From assembly GCA_028015205.1 (NCBI GenBank), contig CM051508.1, positions 17,564,001 to 17,628,000 of the forward strand: a stretch of DNA of 64,000 bases, given 5' to 3'. The position numbers and the translations under genes were made by a program. Shown here piece after piece: positions 35,701-47,699 of this stretch. How positions within the stretch are numbered: position 1 is the stretch's first letter; each line of letters opens with the position of its first letter. The notes under the pieces are model-generated. The model worked only from the letters and a program-made list of their open reading frames with translations. It had not been told where the DNA came from and did not search any database. Origin of the DNA: Mytilisepta virgata (lineage: Eukaryota; Mollusca; Bivalvia; Mytilida; Mytilidae).

Positions 35701-36390
35701 TATAATAAAAAAAAATAATCTATGAGACTTGTACTTTTACAGGTAGTTCGACCAACATACTTGTCCGAGAACAAACGACCTTTACCAATAAAGATTCCAT
35801 ATCTTTTACATACTTTTATTAATAAATTACCATACTCGTTAACTCTACCGTTATCCTTGTTATATCTATACAAAGTCATATTGTTTTCAATAAGATATAA
35901 ATATGAAAACATGTTATCATTTTCAAAACATTTTTTACATCTAATATATCAAGGACGTTATGGTCTGGAATAATATAATCTTCTTTTAAAATCTCGAATG
36001 AGAGCAACTGTGTCGTTTCCCCTGAAAATGTATAAATTTCGTTTTCAATTTGGAGAATGATTCATTAAAAGAGCAGCACGTATTTTCAGGTGGTATATAT
36101 ATGCAGCCAATAAGAGGTTTTCGTGTGATTCTAAGACATCCTTTGAAATTTAAACCCTTGAATGTACTCAGGTTCAGATTTTAGAAATTTCAAAAATGTT
36201 GATAATTTTTTTTTATATGATGTAATTATACCACCAGATTTTTTTTCTTATTTTTTTCTGTGTTTGGTATAAAAATCATACTATTCGGAAATTTAAATAC
36301 AATCAATTTTATTAGTTTTTGTTTCAGTAAGTATTAAAATATCGTTGCTTTTTATTAAATTATCAAAGTGGGGATTTAGTAGATGTAATC
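32760..36390 (-). pseudogene. LINE (endonuclease-RT), decayed and internally deleted
   Basis: Reading leftward, an AP-endonuclease-like part (35,628-36,100; motifs NLLIKVCKRYGIFIGKGR, SLIDYFFL) comes first. A linker (34,400-34,669) and an RT with CPQGFVLSPLLFIIYFND (about 33,950) follow; the usual FADD-like box is damaged (LFEYNTS). Thumb-type HKHLGVTFSDDAKWNTHV lies at 33,600-33,700. A cysteine-rich C-terminus (CRCGA ... FFFECPLY) lies near 32,950-33,060. The linker joins RT sequence abruptly (RKDDKAEPL), indicating an internal deletion. Jockey/CR1-like organisation; clade not settled. Confidence 0.8.
35085..35390 (+). repeat. minisatellite, 20-21 bp unit with a 62-bp higher-order repeat
   Basis: Units such as GATTTAGCAGTGTTCAAAAC and GATTAAGCAGTGTTCAGGTG alternate in the order A-B-B', giving a 62-bp super-unit repeated nearly exactly, then decaying. 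It lies within the region of the LINE between its endonuclease and RT parts. Confidence 0.8.
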
Positions 36391-36479
36391 CCGCAAACAT
36401 TCAAAAAAGTTATTTTCAAACTGTCAATATTGGTAAGCGATTTTCGATTGTCTGATGTGTTATCCTATTTGCGTTTAGA

Positions 36480-36640
36480 GTGAACTGCGAATGCCACAGT
36501 GAAACGTTGAAAACATGTCCTCGCTCATATTTTGTCAGGAATCTAGGTGGCCGTGGGCTGTTTTCTGCTCTTTGTTGGGGTTGTTGTCTCTTTGACACAT
36601 TCCTCGTTTCCATTCTTTATTCTTTTATATGTTCGAAACT
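36480..36640 (+). repeat. dispersed repeat containing GTTGTCTCTTTGACACATTC
   Basis: The stretch GGCCGTGGGCTGTTTTCTGC ... GTTGTCTCTTTGACACATTC resembles a repeat I associate with mussel genomic DNA. That association is from memory and unverified. It is non-coding; the three short frames across it are chance. Confidence 0.45.
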
Positions 36641-36969
36641 ATGCCGCATTCTCTGCAGCAAACCAGCATCTAACACTGTGCCTTTGTTTTGGAGGGTCTC
36701 TGGGAAGCCAACTTTCTGTAGCAATTAGACCTTAAATAATTAATGCTGATCACAGGGGGGTATTGAAGAAAGCTTTGTATAAAAGAGACTTGTGACATAG
36801 AAGGAACTAGGACAAGGATCTACAGGCCTGTATGCGTCACCTGGGGATGCACCAGGGGAAATAATATTGATAAATTCATTAATTAGACATCTCAAAACGT
36901 CCCTGAGTTGTACGTCTTACAGTGTTTTTAACAATCCTCAAGTTAGAAAAACACTGTCCCACCTTAATC

Positions 36970-36997
<28 letters not shown>

Positions 36998-37001
<4 letters not shown>

Positions 37002-37234
37002 TCTGCCAAAGAAACTGCAATAAATGCCTGATTAAAGAGATGAATATTGACAATTCACTTGGCAAACGCACTTTCACGATATCAAGGGAAAATATTATCA
37101 ATAATCATATTTCGGTTCTATCTTCCTTTGGTATAGCTGTAAGTGATGCCAATTTCAACATCCCTAGAATTTACCGTATACCCAAACTTCATAAGTTAAA
37201 ATCTGAATTCAATAACTGTACAAACTGTGAGTAA
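36998..37234 (+). pseudogene. Penelope-like RT, N-terminal fragment
   Basis: Contains NNHISVLSSFGIAVSD and IYRIPKLHK, the NHxSVLxSFGI and PKLHK features that precede the catalytic RT core in this family. It starts just after a 30-base T tract (about 36,971-37,000) and stops at 37,234. About 190 residues that should lie between this and the next piece are missing. Confidence 0.7.
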
Positions 37235-38850
37235 CAACAAATTATTGATATAATATAAAGTCAAATCCTATATGTTGAAAGTAGGATCTTATCATATTTA
37301 GCTCAAACAATGAAAATGAAAATCTTATGATTCATTTTAAGAGTTTTCAATAAAACATGTAAGATATACATATATATATAATTCATCACATTATAATTTA
37401 AAACCCGAATAATGTTATCTTCCATCTTAGGAAACGTCCATTTAATATTTGATGTGTTGAAGTTGTTTTATGTGCATGTGAAGCCTTTATATTGAATTTA
37501 TTTTTTCACGGCTCTTATGTCATATAACGTAAAAAAAGGGGGATAGCCAACAACGGTTCATGTCATTTTCTATTATAACATGTGATGTAAACTTAATCTT
37601 CATATAATTTTTTTAATATACATATCTTTATAACTCAAAACAATAATTTTTAATTATTTTTATTCAATTAGCTTTTATTCAAAACTGAACTACCTAAATG
37701 TCGTCCTGATATGCATTTAATATTTGCCCCTCGAGGTTAACCAGTGGTTCACCTATCCTACCTAAATACATAATAGTTTAACACCTCTTACCAATCTAAT
37801 CACAGCAAGATGTCTTCTTATGGTTCTGTCAAATAAGTCATTTAAAAAACTAAAATATCAAAAAACTTTGATATCGGAAGCGACAAAAGTGTGAAAAGTC
37901 TATATATTCGATTCCAAAGAAACGACAAAGTCAGAAGAATGGAACACAACAAACAAACAAGGATACACGTATAACTAAAAGAATAAAATTCGTATAATAG
38001 TCTCAACAAAAGTACAAAAATACAGCACAGAAACTAAAGCACTAGCAATGTGAGTTCCCATTAAAAACTGACAGTGACATCAGGTGTTCCGGAAGGGCAA
38101 GCATGTCCTGCTCCGTTAACGCACCCATCACAAGTCTACTTTAGTGTGAAGTCTGGTGATGTTTCAATTCTATAATGTTAACAGTCGATCAATATTTTTT
38201 AATAATTAATTTTCAGAACCGACGTTTATAAACAAAAGCATATTCATTTAAAAATTACACAGTTCAAAAAAAGGTCTGTTAATTATCCGTATATTTTTCA
38301 GCACTTTGAAGTATCAATTCTTTTAATTATACACAAGTGCAGTATTTCCTATTGAATTAGAATATTTTAGAAATCTCAACTAAAAAAATTACCTCCGGTA
38401 AATATTGTGCAATTTTATTGGATACGACGCAAAAAGGTTGTAATATTGAAAACATATGTGAAATAAACAGAGTACATCTTTTACAAATTGAGAAACTTTG
38501 TTAAAAATAGATTGCTCTTTTTCCAAATGACTGAAAACGTTAATTCATACTGGCCTTCATGAATACTTAAGATTTCTATTGAGATTTATGTCGAGATAGC
38601 CTTAAACTCTTCACATGAGTGTTATTTCAGACTTCTTCGTTTAATAGAATGACAGTCTCTGACCTGCGGCTAAGCAATCCTTAACTAATTTATGGCTTAA
38701 ACTGGGCATATTCTGACCCTGATAACTAAAGTATGTACTGACAAGTCTGATTTTGCAGTTCTGGCAAACTGTCATCTTTTTTGATAATAATACTTTATTG
38801 GTTTTTATAGTATGTTTAATACATTAGAGTGTCAGGATAGATAAGGAAAC
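37235..38850. other. non-coding DNA separating two Penelope-like RT pieces
   Basis: No gene is seen. The sub-region 37,895-38,120 includes AAGGATACACGTATAACTAA and GGTGTTCCGGAAGGGCAAGC; the first recurs near 56,180, so it is a dispersed repeat. Confidence 0.5.
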
Positions 38851-38852
38851 GA

Positions 38853-39452
38853 TTGGGTACCAATAAAAGCGGTTTAACAATACCACTGTTTCTGTACTCA
38901 TATGAAGCGGACTTCATTCAAGGGTTACTACGTGAAAACAAAAAGAAACTAGCCCAATCCTTTAATTTCACTTTTCGTTATATAGATGATGTGTTGTCGT
39001 TAAATAACGACAAATTCCAAGACTTTCTACATCTTATCTACCCCAGTGAGCTTGAAATTAAGGATACTACAGATACACCAAAGTCCGCTTCATATTTGGA
39101 TTTGTTTCTTGAAATAAACTATGAGGGACGTTTGAAGACAAAACTTTATGACAAACGTGATGACTTCAACTTTCCTATTGTTAATTTTCCCTTCTTAAGT
39201 AGCAATATACCACCATCGCCTGCATATGACGTCTACGTTTCTCAGCTTATCCGATTTTCAAGGGCATGCGTGAGTTACCCTGACTTTCGACAAAGAGGAT
39301 TACTGCTGTCACAAAAGCTTCTTAACCAGGGTTTTATCAGGGATAAGTTGATGTCATCACTTAAGAAATTTTACGGTCGTCATCATGAATTGATTGACCA
39401 TTACAGTGTTCCAATATCTAAGATGATGTTGGACCTGTTCCCACTGTCGTAA
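38853..39452 (+). pseudogene. Penelope-like element RT, C-terminal part
   Basis: 199 open residues with LFLYSYEADFIQGLL, the catalytic FRYIDDVLSLNN, ASYLDLFLE, KLYDKRDDFNFPIVNFPF and KFYGRHHELIDHY. This order is typical of Penelope-like RTs in aquatic animals. The sequence just before LFLYSYE (normally GTNCAPLLAD) is garbled, so the piece starts at a break. The frame is intact from there to TAA, suggesting a fairly young copy. Role in intact elements: RNA-templated DNA synthesis during retrotransposition. Confidence 0.75.
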
Positions 39453-39920
39453 CCTTTCATGTGCCTCCTACGATTTGTGACTTCCACCGGATTGACTTTG
39501 TTGAACTTCACGACGGGCTGCCGTATACGGAGCAGGAACTGCTTACCCTTCCGGAGCACCTGGGTTCACTCCTGGTTTTATAGGAGTTCGTGTTGTTCAT
39601 TGTTTTTAGTTTTCTGTGTTTATTTGTTGTGCTTGTGGTTGTTCATTTGTCTTCCCGGGTTTGTCTCTCCAATGGATTACGTTTTATTGATTGCTTCTTA
39701 GGTATATTTGTCCTTTTTTTCAGTGTCTGTACCGTGTCATACTATTTTGACTCTTTGTTTTGTTTATGTGAAGTGCTCTTTTATATTATTTTTTATCCGG
39801 GGTTCTGTATGTTTTGTTCCTTTGATTCACTGATTGGTATGTCCCTTTTTCATATATTTATTTTTTCGCTTATTCTAATGCTACAGCCAACCGGTAATTT
39901 TTGTGACAGTTAAACTGTGT
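39453..39920 (+). mobile_element. 3' non-coding tail of the Penelope-like element
   Basis: Follows the RT stop. The first 300 or so bases (GCCGTATACGGAGCAGGAAC, TTTGTTGTGCTTGTGGTTGT) recur at 61,597-61,880 after the same final RT codons, proving they belong to the element. The hydrophobic open frames here are not conserved between the two copies. Confidence 0.75.
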
Positions 39921-40130
39921 TTGCCTCAACGGAAAAGATGTTTTGCAGTAATAGTTCGATTAAAACAAAATTTCCAAATGTTTCAACTATTTTCGATAGT
40001 CATCTGCAGTCATGTCCTGCCGTTTGCAGTTAAAAAACGACTAGCGATGGTATTTGCAGTCTTATAGTTTCTACCGTGATGAAACAATGACTAAATTACA
40101 ATCTACATTGTTATAATATTTTTTTTTCAG

Positions 40131-41034
40131 AACAGAGCAAGCTGATTGTAAACGAATGGAGAAGGGAAGACAGAAAATTCGTTAATACAAGAGCATCAGA
40201 GGAAATATTAAAACTGATATTATCCTCAAACTGTGTTGTGGTAACAGGAAGTTATGGAACAGGTAAATCATATCTTATCCATCATGCTGCATTGTGGTTA
40301 CATGATAAAGAGAATTATGACATAATTACAGCTGTGATGGAACCTTCCAAAATCGGAAAATATTACAATCCCAAGCGAAAACAAGTGTTTGTGATAGATG
40401 ATGTCTTTGGTAAGGATTCAGTAGACGTAGAAAAAGTAAACAAATGGAATTCTTATATGTATTACCTTCCAGACATATTAAACGAGAAAGATGCAAAGGA
40501 AGAAAAAAGGGAAGATGTGGAGCAAAATGAAAAAGGCGACGCAACTTTTCCTGCTAAGTTGATGGTTTCATGCAGGCTGCACATATATAAAGATCTTCAA
40601 TTAGAACGCCAAAAACTGTTCCATAAACAATACAGTACATGTAATTTATTGTCAGATAATTTTCGTCTGTCACAAGAAGAGAAAATTGCAATGGCTCGCG
40701 AGTATATTCCAGAAGAAAATATAAGGAACATAGCTAAACATTTTGATAACTATGATTTCTTCCCATTAATCTGCAAGCTTGCTTCTGGGAAATGCAAAGA
40801 CAAAGTTCAAGAACTATTCTCACAACCATTAGACACAATAACACGAATAATTCAAGAACTGAAGGCTGAAGGGAATATCCAATACTACATCAGTTTCATG
40901 TGTGTCTTATTTAATAATTCTTTAGATGTTTCCTGGTTTGGAATAGAAAAAGCTCCATCGGATATTGAGAAGGCATTAAAGCATATCTGTAGAGAATTTA
41001 AAATAGAATTAGACGATCTATTGAAACAAATTTA
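40131..41034 (+). pseudogene. nSTAND-type NTPase exon of the receptor gene
   Basis: The exon follows a TTTTTTTTCAG acceptor and enters in phase 1, matching every upstream exon. It begins with a WRREDRKFVNTRA motif (the WxxxDxxFVxTRA lead-in of molluscan nSTAND proteins). Walker A GSYGTGKS and Walker B VFVIDDVFG follow, then a helical region to FKIELDDLLKQI. About 300 residues are open. The apparent start at 40,238 is a GTG inside the exon and not a real start. Known for the family: STAND NTPases act as ligand-gated oligomerising switches in immunity and cell death. The frame stops at TAA (41,033-41,035), while homologous sequence continues in the next frame, so one indel near 41,029-41,035 breaks it. 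Confidence 0.8.
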
Positions 41035-41035
41035 A

Positions 41036-41560
41036 ATATTTTAGTAGATACTTTTCTTTCAAATGGCCAGTATAGTGTGATTCATGATAAAATTTATGAC
41101 ATTGCTGCCGTCATCTGTGGCCAACATCTGCCTGAATGTTTTATTATGTACGGTTCAAGTAATTTCATAGGAGACAGGTTACGATTTCGATTCGTAGAAG
41201 AAGAACTTAAAACTCGTAAGAAACCGTCCGTAGGGGACACAGAGTACAAAGTATTTGTATTGCTAGAAGGCAAAGAAACACTATACTTCAAATGATTAAT
41301 AGACGACCTAGCAAAGAAGAATATCTACAGCACTTTGCACAACAATCAGTTGAAATCTAAATCTTATAGGACGCTACTTTTAACGCACCTAAAAAAATAT
41401 ATCTCACCAGATAGCACTATATTTAGTGCAATTAACCAAACTGTTGTCGACGAATCAAATGCCAATACGCTAAAAACAACAACGCCTCTCATAGAATCTA
41501 TAACAGAAGGATATCGAGAAATAGCAGAATATTTGATTGAAATGAAATGTGACGTCAATG
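41036..41560 (+). pseudogene. nSTAND C-terminal helical region leading into ankyrins
   Basis: Continuation in the +1 frame: LSNGQYSVIHDKIYDIAAVI, FIGDRLRFRF, then after an in-frame TGA at 41,293-41,295, LIDDLAKKNIYSTLHNNQ. The IHDKxxDIxA and F-I-x-R-x-R-F features match what follows the NTPase core in bivalve nSTAND-ankyrin proteins. The TGA lies where an Arg (CGA) would make sense, so it looks like a single point nonsense change. Downstream frame 41,335 onward is the same frame. Confidence 0.7.
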
Positions 41561-44500
41561 GAACAGACAGTGTTAACAGATCAGCTCTCTATATAGCGTC
41601 AACAGGAGGAAATAAAGAAATAGTAGAACTATTACTAGATAAAAAAGCAGACATCGATCATCATGACAAGTTGGGAAGGTCACCACTGCATGGAGAGTGC
41701 GAAGAAGGACATAAAGAAATAGTAGAACTATTATTAGATAAAAAAGCAGACATCAATCATCAGGACAAGATGGGAAGGACACCACTGTATGGAGCGTGTG
41801 TTGGAGGACATAAAGAAATAGTAGAACTATTACTAGATAAAAAAACAGACATCAATCATCATAACAAGATTGGGAGGTCAACACTGAATGAAACGTGCGT
41901 AGGAGGACATAAAGAAAAAGTAGAACTATTACTAGATAAAAAAGCAGACATCAATCATCAGTACGAGATGGGAAACTCACCACTGTATGAAGCGTGCCTT
42001 GTAGGACATAAAGAAATAGTAGAACTATTACTAGATAAAAAAGCATACATCAATCATCATGACGAGATCGGGATGTCACCACTGCATGGAGCGTGCGAAG
42101 AAGGACATAAAGAAATAGTAGAACTTTTAGTAGATAAAAAAGCAGACATCAATCATCAGGACAAGATGGGAAGGACACCATTGTATGGAACGTGTGTTGG
42201 AGGACATAAAGAAATAGTAGAACTATTACTAGATAAAAAAGCAGACATCAATCATCATGACAACAATGGCAGGTCACCACTGCATGGAACTTGCGTTGGA
42301 GGACATAAAGAAAGAGTAGAACTATTACTAGATAAAAAAGCAGACATCAATCATCACGACGAGACTGGGAGGTCACCACTGTATGGAGCGTGCTTCGGAC
42401 GACATAAAGAAATAGTAGAACTATTACTAGATAAAAAACCAGACATCAATCATCATGACAAGATAGGATTGTCACCACTGCATGGAGCGTGCGACGGAGG
42501 AAATAAAGAAATAGTAGAACTATTTCTAGATAAAAAAGCAGACATCAATCATCGTGACAAGATGGGAAGGTCACCACTGCATGGAGAGTGAGAAGAAGGA
42601 CATAAAGAAATAGTAGAACTATTACTAGATAAAAAAGCAGACATCAATCATCATAACAAGATTGGGAGGTCAACACTGAATGAAACGTGCGTAGGAGGAC
42701 ATAAAGAAAAAGTAGAACTATTACTAGATAAAAAAGCAGACATCAATCATCAGTACAAGATGGGAAGCTCACCACTGTATGAAGCGTGCCTTGTAGGACA
42801 TAAAGAAATAGTAGAACTATTACTAGATAAAAAAGCATACATCAATCATCATGACGAGATCGGGATGTCACCACTGCATGGAGCGTGCGAAGAAGGACAT
42901 AAAGAAATAGTAGAACTTTTAGTAGATAAAAAAGCAGACATCAATCATCAGGACAAGATGGGAAGGACACCATTGTATGGAACGTGTGTTGGAGGACATA
43001 AAGAAATAGTAGAACTATTACTAGATAAAAAAGCAGACATCAATCATCATGACAACAATGGCAGGTCACCACTGCATGGAACTTGCGTTGGAGGACATAA
43101 AGAAAGAGTAGAACTATTACTAGATAAAAAAGCAGACATCAATCATCACGACGAGACTGGGAGGTCACCACTGTATGGAGCGTGCTTCGGACGACATAAA
43201 GAAATAGTAGAACTATTACTAGATAAAAAACCAGATATCAATCATCATGACAAGATAGGATTGTCACCACTGCATGGAGCGTGCGACGGAGGAAATAAAG
43301 AAATAGTAGAACTATTACTAGATAAAAAAGCAGACATCAATCATCGTGACAAGATGGGAAGGTCACCACTGCATGGAGAGTGAGAAGAAGGACATAAAGA
43401 AATAGTAGAACTATTACTAGATAAAAAAGCAGACATCAATCATCATAACAAGATTGGGAGGTCAACACTGAATGAAACGTGCGTAGGAGGACATAAAGAA
43501 AAAGTAGAACTATTACTAGATAAAAAAGCAGACATCAATCATCAGTACAAGATGGGAAGCTCACCACTGTATGAAGCGTACCTTGTAGGACATAAAGAAA
43601 TAGTAGAACTATTACTAGATAAAAAAGCATACATCAATCATCATGACGAGATCGGGATGTCACCACTGCATGGAGCGTGCGAAGAAGGACATAAAGAAAT
43701 AGTAGAACTTTTAGTAGATAAAAAAGCAGACATCAATCATCAGGACAAGATGGGAAGGACACCATTGTATGGAACGTGTGTTGGAGGACATAAAGAAATA
43801 GTAGAACTATTACTAGATAAAAAAGCAGACATCAATCATCATGACAACAATGGCAGGTCACCACTGCATGGAACTTGCGTTGGAGGACATAAAGAAAGAG
43901 TAGAACTATTACTAGATAAAAAAGCAGACATCAATCATCACGACGAGACTGGGAGGTCACCACTGTATGGAGCGTGCTTCGGACGACATAAAGAAATAGT
44001 AGAACTATTACTAGATAAAAAACCAGACATCAATCATCATGACAAGATAGGATTGTCACCACTGCATGGAGCGTGCGACGGAGGAAATAAAGAAATAGTA
44101 GAACTATTTCTAGATAAAAAAGCAGACATCAATCATCGTGACAAGATGGGAAGGTCACCACTGCATGGAGAGTGAGAAGAAGGACATAAAGAAATAGTAG
44201 AACTATTACTAGATAAAAAAGCAGACATCAATCATCAGGACAAGATGGGAAGGACACCACTGCATGGAGCGTGCCTTTTAGGACATAAAGAAATAGTAGA
44301 ACTATTACTAGATAAAAAAGCCGACATCAATCATCGTGACAAGATTGGGAGGTCACCACTGCATGAAACGTGCGTGGGAAAACATAAAGAAATAGTAGAA
44401 CTATTACTAGATAAAAAAGCAGACATCAGTCATCATGACAACAATGGGAGGTCACCACTGCATGGAGCGTGCCTTTTAGAACATAAAGAAATAGTAGAAC

Positions 44501-46620
44501 TATTACTAGATAAAAAAGCAGACATCAATCATCAGGACAAGATGGGAAGCTCACCACTGTATGAAGCGTACCTTGTAGGACATAAAGAAATAGTAGAACT
44601 ATTATTAGATAAAAAAGCATACATCAATCATCATGACGAGATCGGGATGTCACCACTGCATGGAGCGTGCGAAGAAGGACATAAAGAAATAGTAGAACTT
44701 TTAGTAGATAAAAAAGCAGACATCAATCATCAGGACAAGATGGGAAGGACACCATTGTATGGAACGTGTGTTGGAGGACATAAAGAAATAGTAGAACTAT
44801 TACTAGATAAAAAAGCAGACATCAATCATCATGACAACAATGGCAGGTCACCACTGCATGGAACTTGCGTTGGAGGACATAAAGAAAGAGTAGAACTATT
44901 ACTAGATAAAAAAGCAGACATCAATCATCACGACGAGACTGGGAGGTCACCACTGTATGGAGCGTGCTTCGGACGACATAAAGAAATAGTAGAACTATTA
45001 CTAGATAAAAAACCAGACATCAATCATCATGACAAGATAGGATTGTCACCACTGCATGGAGCGTGCGACGGAGGAAATAAAGAAATAGTAGAACTATTTC
45101 TAGATAAAAAAGCAGACATCAATCATCGTGACAAGATCGGAAGGTCACCACTGCATGGAGAGTGAGAAGAAGGACATAAAGAAATAGTAGAACTATTACT
45201 AGATAAAAAAGCAGACATCAATCATCAGGACAAGATGGGAAGGACACCACTGCATGGAGCGTGCCTTTTAGGACATAAAGAAATAGTAGAACTATTACTA
45301 GATAAAAAAGCCGACATCAATCATCGTGACAAGATTGGGAGGTCACCACTGCATGAAACGTGCGTGGGAAAACATAAAGAAATAGTAGAACTATTACTAG
45401 ATAAAAAAGCAGACATCAGTCATCATGACAACAATGGGAGGTCACCACTGCATGGAGCGTGCCTTTTAGAACATAAAGAAATAGTAGAACTATTACTAGA
45501 TAAAAAAGCAGACATCAATCATCATGACAAGATTGGGAGGTCACCACTACATGAAACGTGCGTTGGAGGACATAACGAAATAGTAGAACTATTACTAGAT
45601 AAAAAAGCAGACATCAATCATCATGACGAGACTGGAACGTCTCCACTGTATGGAGCGTGCGAGGAAGGACATAAAGAAATAGTAGAACTGTTACTAGATA
45701 AAAATGCAGACATCAATCATCAGGACAAGATGGGAAGGACACCACTGTATGGAACGTGTGTTGGAGGACATAAAGAAATAGTAGAACTATTACTAGATAA
45801 AAAAGCAGACATCAATCATCACGACAACAATGGGAGGTCACCACTGCATGGAGGTTGCGTTGGAGGACATAAAGAAATAGTAGAACTATTACTAGATGAA
45901 AAAGCAGACATCAATCATCATGACGGGACTGTGAGGTCACCACTGAATGGAGCGTGCTACGGACGACATAAAGAAATAGTAGAACTATTACTAGATAAAA
46001 AAGCAGACATCAATCATCATGACAAGATAGGATTGTCACCACTGCATGGAGCGTGCGAAGGAGGAAATAAAAAAAATAGTAGAACTATTACTAGATAAAA
46101 AAGCAGACATCAATCATTGTGACAAGATCGGATGGTCACCCCTGTATGGAGCGTGCGCCGGAGGAAATAAAGAAATAGTAGAACTATTATTAGATAAAAA
46201 AGCAGACATCAATCCTCATGACGAGATGGGAATGTCACCACTGTATGGAGCGTGCAAAGAAGGAGATAAAGAAATAGTAGAACTATTACTAGATAACAAA
46301 GCAGACATCAATCACCATGACGAGAAGGGGAGGTCACCACTGCATGGAGCGTGCAAAGGAGGACATAAAGAAATAGTAGAACTATTACTAGATAAAAAAA
46401 AACAGACATCAATCATTGTGACGAGATGGGAAGGTCATCACTGTATGGAGCGTGGAAAAGAGGAAATAACGAAATAGTAAAACTATTACTATATAACAAA
46501 AGCAGACATCATTTTTTGTGACTGGTCGGAAAATTCCCCTATGTATGCAGCCTGTAAAGGAGGACATAAAGAAATAGTAACAATATCAGTTCCAATTTGG
46601 AACAAAATGCAGATATCAAT
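41560..46620 (+). pseudogene. ankyrin-repeat array, about 49 repeats, with amplified stop codon
   Basis: 33-residue repeats (99 bp) with consensus GHKEIVELLLDKKADINHHD and GRSPLHGAC. There is one frame from 41,335 to about 46,065, broken by TGA at 42,589, 43,381, 44,173 and 45,163. Stop spacing is 792, 792 and 990 bp, that is 8, 8 and 10 repeats. Each TGA sits in HGE*EEGHK where the founder repeat (41,699) has TGC, Cys. A 1-base insertion at about 46,068 and a 2-base insertion at about 46,395 shift the frame; repeats then decay and end near 46,620. Ankyrin arrays normally bind proteins; here they would be the C-terminal sensor or effector part of the receptor. Near-identity of the blocks indicates recent expansion. 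Confidence 0.85.
41800..45165 (+). repeat. higher-order tandem repeat of ankyrin blocks (792/792/990 bp)
   Basis: Blocks ending at 42,591, 43,383, 44,175 and 45,165 are almost identical. I see only scattered differences, for example TATTTCTAG versus TATTACTAG, GCGTGCC versus GCGTACC, and CAGATATC in one block. The last block has two extra repeats of a different type (LLGHKE, VGKHKE), and that pair recurs after 45,235. Unequal exchange or slippage in units of whole ankyrin repeats explains the pattern. Confidence 0.85.
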
Positions 46621-47085
46621 GCAGTAAACAGCCAGTGGTATTTGCAAAAGATGAAACAAAGAATTAGTAGCTATGTTAGTAGTTAGCAAGTCCGATGTCC
46701 GTCAGTGTGATCTAGAAAGGCGTTCGATGTTTTTATTATGTAGTTAGAATATTAATACTTTTTTTTAATTCTTTATTTTTAAGTTTCATTTTCCAGAACA
46801 AATACATAGAGGGGGGATATAGAACACAAGAGTATTTTATTTATATATATAAAAAATACTCTAATGCACAGTTACGTCACTGTCCATACTGTGCACCGAG
46901 TATATGAGAATAACTGCCCTGAAATAAAATTATAGTTATCTCCCTTTCCTAAAAAAGATCAGTCTTTAAAGCATACCATTTACTTTTGGCCGGGTTGCAA
47001 GAAGTGAAAATCCGGGCCATAGTATGGTGATGTCGGGCGGGTGGGCTGTCGGGTAAAATAGGGTCCCAATCTAGTGCCAACAACT
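46621..47085. other. non-coding DNA after the ankyrin array
   Basis: Ankyrin similarity fades (KEIVT, DINAVNSQW in broken frames) to about 46,690. The rest is AT-rich, with no gene recognised. Confidence 0.4.
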
Positions 47086-47414
47086 GCTCCTACAGTTTTC
47101 AACCCAGATTTATTAAACTTCACAGGAAGAATTTACACATATTGAAGTTGTGCACCTGCTATTATGGAATTCTTTAAATAATTTTTTTTTCCAATTTTGC
47201 CAAACTTGGAAACTTAGTAATTTTTCCATCAAAATATGAAAACACAGTACCCATTTTGTGTCATCATCTCCTCCTACAGTTTTCAATCCAGATTTATCAA
47301 ACTTCACAGGAAGAATGTCCACATATTGAAGTTGTGCACCTGCTATTATAGAATTGTTTTTTTTCCCATTTTGCATACTTGGGTACCTAGTCATTTTCCC
47401 ATCAAAATGTGCAT
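47086..47414. repeat. tandem duplication, unit about 181 bp
   Basis: CTCCTACAGTTTTCAA...CCAGATTTAT and CATATTGAAGTTGTGCACCT occur at 47,089 and again about 181 bp downstream. A minus-strand frame (AGAQLQYVDILPVKFDKSGL) spans one unit and is partly kept in the other. I cannot assign it to a protein family, and the duplicated non-coding flanks suggest a plain repeat. Confidence 0.6.
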
Positions 47415-47699
47415 ATCTATTAAAGATGTTCATCTGTTGGTATTTGTTGTTACCTTTTTTGTATTAATTAATTAAAAACAATAAATTCATTACACAACAA
47501 CAATCTACAGTTAAAGTATCAACATTCCAAACTGATTTCATACAATACCTTTATCTTGACAGATAGTATTAACTTCTCCATGGTTCATAACCCGCCATTT
47601 GTGACTTTGACCCATGTTCTATTTTGTTCTTAGCTGCAGGACATCTATTAAAGGATGGTGCTAATAGTTCAATATTATATTATGTTTTAACATATTAAC

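Noticed and set aside
39459..39913. Hydrophobic plus-strand frames resembling membrane proteins
   Set aside because: They lie in the 3' non-coding tail of the Penelope-like element; the copy at 61.6 kb does not preserve the frames.
42589..45165. TGA as selenocysteine
   Set aside because: The codon replaces Cys, which is superficially attractive. However, it lies in an ankyrin repeat with no redox context, appears only in the expanded blocks, and I see no SECIS-like element. Block amplification of a nonsense change is simpler.
42760..46477. Several separate ankyrin genes, one per open frame
   Set aside because: All frames to about 46,065 are the same frame interrupted by identical TGAs in duplicated blocks, and the later ones follow small indels. 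They are pieces of one array, not separate genes with their own starts.
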